A stretch of 64,000 bases of DNA from Haemonchus contortus (taxonomy: Eukaryota; Nematoda; Chromadorea; Rhabditida; Trichostrongylidae): positions 31,207,715 to 31,271,714 of the forward strand of contig LS997562.1 of assembly GCA_000469685.2 (NCBI GenBank), in the 5' to 3' direction. Position numbers and translations under genes: made by a program. Position 1 is the stretch's first letter, and each line of letters opens with the position of its first letter. The notes under the pieces were generated by a model. It had not been told where the DNA came from. It saw only the letters and a program-made list of their open reading frames with translations, and made no database searches. This document shows positions 34,501 to 46,500 of the stretch, piece by piece.

Positions 34501-37500
34501 TGAACGGATACTTGTAAGGGAGCATCATTGAAGTAAAACGTGAATAGAGATATGGGAATATCGTTATTCATTCAGAATTTGACACTTTCTTGGGAATGGG
34601 AGAACATCACAGCAAATACCAACACCGCTGTCGACATTGCACTTTGGGGCTACTGGGAAGACACCGAAGGACATTCTTTTAAACAGGCAACTAGCTTTTC
34701 CACTCAAGATAGACGGCTTCAGCAAAGCTGTGATTTTCAGATTGGCTACATAGCCAGGAGGCATCCAAATAATGGAGTTCTTTCTTTCTCACCGCGCAAT
34801 TTGGAGGTTAGTCACGACTTTTCTTCAATGTTCTGTCAGCTCCATGCAGCTAAACTATGTTTACCCATACAATAACTTCGGCCGACTATCCGATTTTATT
34901 GTATGGGCCATATATGCATTCAATACGCCATTCCGATCCTGAATTGAAGTCGAATGCGTGGGCTCATCCCTCAGACGAGGTTGACGACAAGGCTTTATCT
35001 TAAAGGCTTTTGGAGATAGATAATTGTAGAATTCAGATTGACAACGAAGCGGATCTGGATGCGTGGCGTTTTTTCCAAGGAGGGGTCATTCAGGTACGGG
35101 CGTCCGACACGTGGCTGGAAGACAGAGGAGATAGGTAGGGTCTTTTATCTGCGAGCAACACAATGAACGAAGGTAGTCCGCTAGAATTGAACGATCAATA
35201 AGGAACTGACCGTAGCGGTCCGAAGCTTTCAAGAAGCTTTTTTGATCCTGAGTGTCATGCGCATTCAACAATTACGGTGTCTGGATAGGATGCGAAACAG
35301 TGAAAGTGCAGGTCCATGCGCTCTTCGCGCCGTAGCTGCCATAGCATTTCGCAACAGTTGTGACAGCAAGAATCGCTCTCGACCCAAGAAAACATAAACT
35401 GCTTCTGCTTTGAGTTCAGAAATAACGTTAATCGAAACCTTGCAACAAGGGAAATATGTGTTGCGATGGGACCCTCCATTTATTGTCTCTCACAGCACAA
35501 CAAGAAATTGGTACCACATGTTGACCTTCTTGTTGACTTTCCGACGCACCTTCGCATGGCTGGAAGACTTGACCATCGGCTACGAGAAGCGTGTTCTCTA
35601 CGTGAACAACACGAGGAAGCGCCAGGGGCTTGAATGCGTGAGCGTGGAATCCCGACCTCCAAACCAGAACTCCTACCTAAGAAGGCATGCAAAGCGTTTG
35701 GAGCCATTTGAAAGGATCGTCCACTGGGAATTCCTGCCATGAAACTTCACTTTCAGCACTGAGACCTAGTGAACTCTGAGGACCTGATTGCTGCAGCTCC
35801 ACGAGATAAACGGCGGAAAGTCTACTTTCTCCACGACAGTGATCGCCCACACATTGCGAAGGAGACCACGAATAAACTTCAAAGCTTGGGATGGCATGTT
35901 CTGACCCACCCACCGTATTCAATAGACCTGGCTCTAATGGATTATCACCTGCTCCTGTTCTATGCAAGCAGGATTCACAAGTTCCCTGATTAAGGGTGAT
36001 ACCTTGTCGATAATGACGGTGCATATATTTATTTGTTAATGGTCATTTGTTGTAAAGAAAAAAATAAATTCGAAAAAAATTGCGAAATGTGCAAAGACTT
36101 TTCCGACAACCTAATACTTAAGGACCTGTGATGATTACGTAGTAGAGCATTCCACAAAACAAACAGAAGCGGGAAGATTTGCCCCATATTGCGTGAACAA
36201 CTCACAACTACTGATGCTGGCCTATAAAGAGCTCCATATCGCGCCTTACCTGGAAAGGTATCTCTGTGTTGGTAGATAGTGGACTACTTTTGTCGCAGTA
36301 TTCCTGTGCTTTCCATTTGAATTATCTCATGATTGCAATTCGAATTTTCTCTCTTTCTGAAGCTTCTGCTCAGCCTGTACTCTAAGCGGCGCTTGTTTTA
36401 TTAAGCTACCAGGCAGCTACGCACGCTCTTGCGTGCGCTAGGGGGTCTAGCCATGAGTGACGGAACCACGTGAGCTTTTAATTTTCATTAAAGACCCCCA
36501 TCATCTGAGCCTCTTCCCTGACACTTCTGTAGCGGCCATCTTTTTTTCTGGGATGTGAAATGGAGCTGTGTCTCGCCATGAAAAGTATTCCGATACACTT
36601 TGAACAGATCCGAATCAAATACCTCTGCAGTCCATGTAATCGAAGAAACCCTGTGTAGTTTGGCTGTGTGTGGCCATGAACACTATCTTCGAAAGGAAAG
36701 CCCCTTTGGGTAGTTGTAGGGATTTTCACGTCTTTACCGGGTACCTGTGTGGCCAGGGCTATTGTAGACTTCATTTTACTTTTCAACTTATCTGTTTAAA
36801 AAGGCAGCTGCGCTGCTCGTGATACCGCGCGCGTCTAATGGCTTCTCATGAATGAATTTCTTGAAAATAACCTGAAGCGCAATGGTCTTGGCAACTCAGT
36901 AACCGTTCTCTCCCAAAAAAATGGGAGGGAATTCTACTCCCATCGCAACTAATAACGTCATAAGCCGTCTACCGAAGGTGCTCATTCCTGGAAGATTGCA
37001 CTTGACTACCATGAACGTTCGTTATTACCTCAATGTACTAACCTAGACAATCCTGAAGTCCAAGAGAGGGTCTCGAGTTCAGTTCCCTTGTTTATTCTCG
37101 AAATACCTGTACTACACTAAAGATGTAATGAAAACTCATTTCCACTTGCATTCATCCATACTTGTAGTGTAGTATTTTCATCAACCCGATTTGTATGTAT
37201 TTTGGCAGCTGTAGACTTTCCAACGCTAGCGCAATCAAATGGAAATTCGAGTCGGTGGCGTATCCAAATATTTCACACATGTTCAAGTTGCTGTCGAGAA
37301 AACTGCCGATAATTAATGGTATTTTCATCAACACCCAATTTTTATTTATTCTGGCAGCAGTACACTTTCCAACGCTAGTACCATCAAAAATAGTGGAGTC
37401 AGTGGCGTATCCTAAAATTTCGCAGTGGTTCAGGTTGCTGTCAGGAAAACTGTTGCGGGCGTAGGCAGAGTCTAGTGCCTCCCACTACAGAGAGTACATT

Positions 37501-40500
37501 CTACCATCTATCACTTCCATTTTGAACGCTCTAAGTCGATGAAAGCAAATTTTGCGCCAACCCCGCCCCCTGTGGGCGGAGTCTGTACTCGTCACCTACC
37601 ATTAGCTTTCCCATCTTGTAGGCTACATCTCTGCCAAATTTGAACGCCGCAGGTTCGAATTTGTAATTTTTGGGGAAGCCCTGGCCCCTGTGGGCGGAGT
37701 CTGTACCCGTCACCTACCATTAGCTTTCCCATCTTGTAGGCTACATCTCTACCAAATTTGAACGCTCCAGGTCCAAATTTACTATTTTTGAGAAAGCCCC
37801 GCCCCCATTGGGCGGAGTCTACACCTGTCATCTACCATCAGTTTTCCCTTTCTGCCGCCTACACCTCTACCAAATTTGAACACTCCAGGTCCAAATTCGA
37901 CACTTTTGAGGAAGCCCCACCCCCAGTGGGCGGAGTCCACACCTGTCATCCACCATCAGTGTTCTCTTTCTGCCGCCTACACCTCTACCAAATTTGAACG
38001 CTCCAGGTCCAAATTTACTATTTCCGAGGAAGCCCCGCCCCCAGTGGGCGGAGTCTACACCTGTCATCTACCATCAGTTTTCCCTTTCTGCCGCCTACAC
38101 CTCTACCAAATTTGAACACTCCAGGTCCAAATTTACTATTTCCGAGGAAGCCCCGCCCCCAGTGGGCGGAGTCTACACCTGTCATCTACCATCAGTTTTC
38201 CCTTTCTGCCGCCTACACCTACTACCAAATTTGAACGCTCCAGGTCCAAATTTAATGTTTTCGAGGAAGCCCCGCCCCCAGTGGGCGGAGTCTACACATG
38301 TCATCCACCATCGGTCCCCTTTCTGCCGCCTACACCTCTACCAAATTTGAACGCTCCAGGTCCAAATTTACTATTTCCAAGGAAGCCCCGCTCCCAGTGG
38401 GCGGAGTCTACACCTGCCATCTACCATCAGTTTTCCCTTTCTGCTGCCTACACCTCTACCAAATTTGAATACTCTAGGCGCAGGAGAACAGGAGCTACAC
38501 ATTTTGGTGAACTACAGCTTTCGCGCACGCCCCGCCTCTAGTAGGACACTCCGCCCCTGGTGGGCCAAGGAGTTCGGCTCATTCCCCACTTGTTCTAACC
38601 TGTCTGAGCTGTTCCAGTTGATTTCCAAACGGCACCATATAAGATAGTGTTACAGACAAACAGACAAACGTACAAACATACGGACATTTGCGGTTTATAT
38701 ATAGTATGGATTGGCCATTGAAAAAGCCTTAAGCGCAGTGAGGTGACTGGTCCTGAGTAATGCAACTGCTTTTCTCCCCGCCTGGCATCCCATAACCTAC
38801 CCAAAGTAAGCGACCAAGAGAGGAGGCCCGATAACTGTTGCTAGCAATTCTATTGAGCGTTGAAGCATCTAAACTTGTTCAACTGCAGAATGCATTGGTC
38901 AATGCCGGTTGCCTTTGGATGGTTTTTCTATCGAAAATGGGAATACGAATATGGCAAAGACTGGGCGTTACAGGTATATTGACTACCTTCTTTTCTAGTA
39001 ACAATTAGTTGCTGATGGGTTAGAAGGGAATACTAATTTCAGATGTGTCAGCACTGGTTCGATTACGATGGCAGAAGAGAAAATTTTGTAATGGAACTCG
39101 AACCGAAAAGTTAGTTGTCAAGTTTTCCAAGTATTTGCAAAACTGCTATGCTGCCAGAAGGCATCTTCCTAATCATTGACGGGAAGAAAATATTGAAAAA
39201 AGCAAAACAAAGAGCAAAAAATTACCCCAGAAGAAGACTGATTCTTTACAAACTGACAATGTCAGGAAAAAGGTGTTGTGAAAAAACCCAGAACGGGCAG
39301 GTTGGAAGACGCAAGAATGGCGAAACGCCAAGATTGGTGTATGTAGAGAAATATAAGGCTCCAAAAAGCAGTAAAATCGGGGGATGGGAATGTGGCTACA
39401 ATAGTTACGCGGGAGGGTTAATTAGACGAACTGTCCAAGTGTGTATGCCATTCTGTACAGCTTGCTATAATAAAGTGCCTACGTGCACCCTGTACGTCCC
39501 CGTTACGAATGGTACAACCTCTACAACCTCCACAACGCCGTGAGAACTCGTCCGCATATGGGTGTGTGCGTCGGCCAAGCCTGTTCTGGGGCTCTACTAC
39601 TTCCTAGGTCTTTCGACCCGACCGCGTCCCTTGTGCTATCCTTGAGCATCACAGAAATCTCACAAACCATTTTTATCGTGAACTGTGCCTTCATCATTAT
39701 TTGATGGAGCTTCCACTGAATGACAGCTTTCCCACCATTTCTGCAGTTGTGTACCTCTATACCTGTTTTTTCTTTGAACAAAGCGTTTTTCCTTCTATGA
39801 TGTACGAGAACCTCTTTCAGTTCCCTGTCCATGTACGCTGGATCAGGCCCTTCTGGACATAGGGCGATTCACAGCGCTGCCTGATTGCGATATGTTCGGT
39901 GATCATCGGTGCCAATACACACAAGGAGCTCAACACTGTGTCCTTTCTGCCACCAGCGTGTATGTTGTTGCCCAGGTTTAGCTCAATATGCTACGATATG
40001 TTAGTACTGCCATCATCGCATTCAAAAATGAACATTAGATTATTGTTGACAAAAATCTAGCCGTAAAATCCAATATAGCCATGCATTTGAAGGGTCTCTA
40101 TACATCGTCGAAACTAATCGACAATTTCCTGATAATGCTTTTGTTCTACCGAATGTTTTTTTCTCAGAACTATCAGTCATTACTCGATCTGAGGCCCTTT
40201 AATGATCTTAATTAATCCGAAGATTGCTCTTACATGAGTTCGTCGCCCTCCCTCTACTTTTTCATTAGCTGTTCAGGGGAGACGGGCGTTAGGAACGATT
40301 TTGGGTAATCGGTTCGCCGCACGCGGCTGTCGCGGGCCACTCATTCGCCGTTATTACAGCTCTAGCGTTCTTCATACAGCTCAATCGATATGCGATCATT
40401 ATTTTATGCATAATTCTACTATTAGTACTTTTGTTCTTGTATTTCTTACCTACTGCTGCATCCTGCTACATTCCTTCGCGCGCGGCGCCCCTCTCATCGC

Positions 40501-43500
40501 GACGCGACCATTTCGTTCCTATCGTACCACACCCCTGTTCAGGTGGACAGGGGCAGGGCAGACGTGTTGCTACGATTGGGATGGTTGGCTGATGTTCAGC
40601 GACGATTTTGAATACAACGATCAGTACCTCCGATTCTACTCCGCCGGCGTACCGTACAGGTGAATCATTCTCTCAAGGAAGTCTCACTGAATTCGATTCC
40701 TGAAGAGTATCGCTTCGATAGATTCGGAACTCACATAGTCCTTGATGTGAAGTACCACTCCTTTTTCAGAGCTCATCCATTCGGTGCATTTCCTTACAAA
40801 CGTCCACCTTATGTTCCAACAATGTCAAATTTCTACAACGATCTTCTTCCGTACGAAATCTGTTGCAAATGGGCTGGTCACTGTGAATTTTATTTCTGGA
40901 GACGTCAAACCAGCACTTGTCAGGAATATCAACCTCCCACAATCGGTATCACTTTCATATTTCTCTGGGAGCTGGCTGTGCATGACTATTAAATGCATCG
41001 AAATCAAATGACAAAGCATACATATGTTGGCTCAGTTAAACCAAGGTTTCTGCGAATGGCAAGGCTTAGTGACGGCTCTCGTTTTTCCTTCCACAGATAT
41101 TCCAGATTTGTTAACACAGCACCCAACTTATATTCGAAAGCTATCAATTGAATAAGTAGAAAGCTGTGTTTGAGCTCTTCAGCTAGTAGAAACCACATAA
41201 CATGATATAGAGATTCCATGAGTACTCAAACTCATAGGTCTCGAAAACGAATAAATTGATGAATCCACAAAATATAACAATGGGCAGCAAGATGGTAGTG
41301 GCTTTTGCAATGGGTGTTCCTCATCCATAGCCCTTATTTGGACAGAAACTGCATTTTCGTGCTTGTCAGCTGTCAGTTCACCGAAGCCGTCCTCTTCAAC
41401 AGATTATGGCCAGACTTCAAGAAATCGCCCAAGTCCACGTTATGTTTAGGCTATGTCTATGGAGAAAATCATTTTACTACATTCGACGGTACTAAGTTCT
41501 CATTCCATGGCAGAGGGCACTATATTCTGTCGATGATGAAGTCCCCACGTCATGACTTCCTGCTTGAGGCTCGCTTTGAGCAGCCGCCAGAAACACTGTG
41601 TAAGTAAAGCGATTGGCTTGGTTTTCACGTCAGCTCAAATTCGGTCTTTTAGGGGAAGAGCGTGTCCGATCAACTGTCATGACCGGTCTGGCAGCACGAG
41701 ACAACCATTCCTCAATAGTGCAGGTGAAGCTGGGCGTTCTAGAATTTAGCACAAAAATATCTGAAGCTTCAAGATTAAGGGCAAATGCTCAAACAGGGAT
41801 CTGCAGCTTCTTCGAAAGTATAGATTTGTCGTAGAACATGGATAAGAATATAGTATACCTCTCAAAGATGATTTGTAAAGCCGCCATTATACAGAATGAG
41901 GTCATGTCGTACCTGTATCCATCATAGTCGATCTCTCCAGCCAAAATCATTGTTTAAATATGCTAACAACGAAGTGCGGAGTTTCACAAAAATTCCGCAC
42001 TGCCTCTGAGAAACACTCACCAGCGGGGCTTTCTCGTTTCCCAAATATTAAGTTATCATTTTCTTATTCAAACTTGATTTCTTGTACCAATACGGCTATC
42101 TGACCAAAAGGCGCTCTTAAAAATGTCCATATCTTTTCATCCACCAAGATATTGGTCTACTTTAGCCCCGCGGTATTTGTTTCAGAAGGGCTCTAATCGG
42201 AACGAGAGCTTGGTTTCTTAGTGAGTTTTTCTCCTACTTCCTCATTCATAAAAGAACCGTAACCAGATTTCATTTGTGAAGCTCAAATTTTGCCTTAACT
42301 CTTATTGCAACAAGAATCCCAATAATCCCAATAGCTCTTTCAAATGCCTGTGTTGGGAATATGTAATAAATTCTGAGATTCAATGCTCTTGTTTTATTCT
42401 ATTTGAAAGTTATTATCAGTTTTTCAGAAGACCCATATTATATCTGTTTACTATTTCTGGTGAAAATGCAGTCGGGGGGGGGGGGGGGGGGGCAACCATC
42501 CGAAGGTCAGTATATCAAGAAATGAACTCAGTCTAACGTGTTAGTCCATGTTATATTCGCGCACTGTATCGAATGCGAAGAGGATGATAGGAACCGACCA
42601 CCTTAGCTCTTTTATGCGGTTTCAGCTAAGGAAATTTAGTTTCCCAAATAAGCCTAGGTAGGGTAAGAGCACCTGGTGGCTGGGATGATTACCTCCTGCA
42701 AAAAAAAAAGAAAGAAACCCTGCCTGCCGCGGTGCTTCTTCTCTACGGAACCCTCATTTAAAAGCTGGCATGTCCGTGATATAACACGACATAACGCGTC
42801 TCATTGACGTCATTTCTTGATGTACCGACCTTCTATTGGGTGGCACTTCCCCCTCCTCCCCCCCCCCCCGGGTGTGGTACGATTCACGCGCCAATATAAT
42901 GAGGTCATCGGACAAAAATCGCTAAAACATCATGCCTAACATCATAACGCAAGAAATAAGAACTTATAAGTAGAATAAGTAAGTAAATGACCAACTATGC
43001 ACGTTTACAGAAGGATTGCGTTCTCTAGGACCGAGAAAATTAAAGTTATTCTTATTTTGAACTTTTGACGAGTAAATTGTAGACCTATGAGGGTAATTTT
43101 CACTCTCGAAGTGGCTTTTTTGCTATAGTAAAGGGATTTGCCCTGTTCATGGTGAAGCCGTTGACTACTGCAAACTTATTTGGTCCATCTCAACAGAAAA
43201 GTACTGAAACGATACTGCGTGTGCGAAGAGCTTTAATGGGGTCACGCGTGATTCGCGCCCCCCCCCCTCCCCCCAACTACATTTTCACCCTATTTCTATG
43301 CAATTTCCTTTACAAATTTACTTCGAGTTCTATTTTTACGGTCCATTTTTTTCTACTCGCTCCTTCGATTCTACTCAATTTCTAGGTATTTGCTCGCAAG
43401 GATCATCGGCGATGGCGGTACCGAACTGATGTCTTTGTCGACGGCGAACGAATATTCTTCGATACGCCATGGAAGAAAATACAACTCTTCAAAGGTGAGG

Positions 43501-46500
43501 CTAATGCGGAGGCTGATGACCGAGGCACTTATTCAACGCCTGGGAAGTTCCTCAGTATAATGCTAACAAGAGATGGATAGCAATGCCAATGTTTTACCTT
43601 ATCTTGGTTTTTTTTTTTGAAGTACCCTAAAAGTTGCAGGCCAATACACTTCAGGTGTGACAATTCGATCCCCACCACGGAACATGAACCAGTCAGAGTT
43701 GGAGATCATGTTTGCGTCTGGAGCAGGTCTTCGCGTTGAGGATAGCCGGGGCTTATTGAATGTTGTTGTTGCGCTTCCACAAGCGTTCAAAGAAGTGGAC
43801 GGGGTAAGACGAAGTTCGAATCAAATAATTTTCTTGCTTAGTAGGTATCCTGACCGCAGTCTAGGTGGGTACCATCTCGTGATTGGATTTGTAATTAAAC
43901 GAAATATCCTAAACGGGATTCGAACTCTTCATGTGCTTGCGCGACAGCGGGTTCTTGTCTTCTACCCACTTGAGCTTTTTCTGTCTTTCATCCAATCCTT
44001 TCACGACAGTCTTCTGCTCGAAGCTGTTTTGGTTACTTTGCGATACTTACAATTCGTTTTATCTAGTGTATCAATGCCAAGACCAAGGATCACCACGGAT
44101 TTCGAGGCCCATTTGGCAGTAATAATTTGGCAGAGTTGACAAAATAAAAACAAAATGCCGTCGGGATGAAAATGTAGTTGGGGGGCCACACATCGGAAGG
44201 TCAGTATATCAAGAAATGAACTCAGTTTAATGTGTTAATACTTGTTATATTAGCACTTTATCAGAAGCGAAGGGGATGATGGGCACCGGCCATCTGCGCT
44301 CTTTCAGCGGTTCTAACCTAGGAAATGTAGTTTTTCAACTAAGCCGGGGTAGGGTAGGAGCACTAGGGTGGGTGGGATGATTATTTCGAGCGAAAAGCAA
44401 GAAAAAAAGAAAGAAAACGTGCCCAACGCGGTGTTCCTTCCTTCCTTATACTTGATAAAAACTGGCATGTCCCTGATGTAACAGGGCATAACACGTTTCG
44501 TTGAGTTCATTCCTTGTTATACTAACGTTGTGATAGGTGCCCCCCCCCCCCAAACTACATTTTCACCTGCCGTCGGAAAGCCCCAGCAGAACCTCTTTTC
44601 GACTAATTCAGAGGAATTCTGTGAGAATTGCTTCACAGCTCGCCGAACCGATCCTTTACAGATTTTCTTTTGAACTCTCATAACAAGCGTAAATCAAAAA
44701 CTACTCCTTCGCACACTCCGCTCTCTCCTTTTCCGTGACGCTCACCCTCTTCTAGGCATATAAGAATTGCTTGTACCTAGAAAATCAACTATATATTATT
44801 ACTTTCACTAACTTTGAGATGGTGTGAAGAGCAGGGGGCTACAGCCTTTTCACTACTATACGGCTATTTTAGCGTCTTTGGGAAGCTCCGAAGGATGAGT
44901 CATTTTTCTGGGAGCCTACCACAACTCAAATGGCGGTTCCGTCACGATTTGACAAATGCTCGACCCACTATCGCACTGTTGGACTTCTAGGTATGAAAAA
45001 GTTCTTCAAGTCCCAGTCATCTGCATGTTTGAGGTTCCTTTTATGTTTGTCGTCCTTACCGGTGAGGTGGGTAGGTGGGTAAGGTAACTCGAAGATGACT
45101 ACAGAAACTGTTGCTCGAAGTTCCGTATCAGTAACTCTTACACAAACCATATTAGGAACTTTCAATGGCGATCCATCTGACGATTTGACCACTCCGGATT
45201 GCTTGGAGATTCGCACTGACTATCCTCAAACCGAAATGGACTCTAGGAATGTTTATTACCAATTTGGTGAACGATGTAAGTTCCCTCTTTCTTTCGATTA
45301 ACAGATTTTGGAATATACCAAGCGTTCCATTTCAGGGCGGCTCGACCGTAACCTACACATCCCGTCGTTGTTCCAACCTGAACACAAACCGATTTACGAC
45401 CCATTAAGGTTGAAACCTTGTGAGCAGATTGTGTGAACTTGGACAGGTGGCATTGTTATCATTTCAGCTTCGCTGACGAGCAGTACGTTCCTCTGTTCGA
45501 TCCTTGGCTTCACTCCAACTATAGCAGTTGGTCCGGCCTCATTTTTTCAAAAGAGGAAGTTAAGGTATGTCTCTGGATCTTCCAGGAGGGCGCCTCCGTT
45601 CACGGTACTCCACAGAAATTCAGATAGGCCTAAGTGCTGTGTCAATGAGCAGTTAGCCGTGAGTGTATAAGAACTATTCGGTTCGGGTGTCTTTAGAAGA
45701 GTAATTACTATTCGATTAGCTATACAAAGACGTTATCCATTTGGTCATGAATCTGCTATCTTCCTGATTTCTTCTGTCACCCTTTTGCAGGTCCTGTGCC
45801 AAGGAGTGCCGGCATGCGAATTTGACTTTGTGTCGAGTGGCAGAAGAGAAAATGCATTGGACACGTTGGAGTACGAGAGGAAATTCGAGTTGAAAAAGCA
45901 GAACGGCGAATTGAAAGGTAGTCCATCTACTGTTCCCACATGTTCTGGGTGTGGTACTTATCTGTGCCTTCGGGATGGATAAGAAGGCAGCTCATCGACA
46001 GCTGACGTTCTGGCAGAATCGCATTTTGTAGAGCCTCGACTTAAATGGCTAACGAGGATGTTTACCATCAGCTTTATCTATGCCACGGCTCCGATGAACG
46101 CGACGATTTCATCAAAACCTCAGCCGCAAGTAAATGGTTACTCAACAATCTCGGAAAGCTCAATTAGACGTAGAACAGGGGATAAACTACAATAATGCCA
46201 AGACTAGAGGAGAGACATGGAGTATGCTCTCAATACAATAATCTGTGAACTATCAGCTTTGTTTCGTGCAGATCAATTTGTTTTACACCCTTTGCAGTGC
46301 AGTCTTGCGGTCCTCTGGTGAAAAGCAAAGGTGTTCTCAAGTACCCGTCTGGGAACAATTATCTTCACGGTATTACGGTTACGTTCTCTTGTAAACCCGA
46401 ATACTTCCTTCATGGCGAACAACAACGGTATGTCACCTAAGTTCTGCTGAAATTGAAGATTTGAGCTTTTTCAGCACATGCGTGAACGGGACTTGGACGC

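Noticed and set aside
35086..35271. Missing exon suspected between Mesh-like exons 14 and 15 because phases did not join
   Set aside because: Using the downstream donor at 35134 (GATAG|GTAGGG) instead of 35093 restores the phase without any extra exon.
37592..38541. Several overlapping 60-120-codon frames on both strands
   Set aside because: They are repeated translations of the 118-bp minisatellite unit, whose length drifts between copies.
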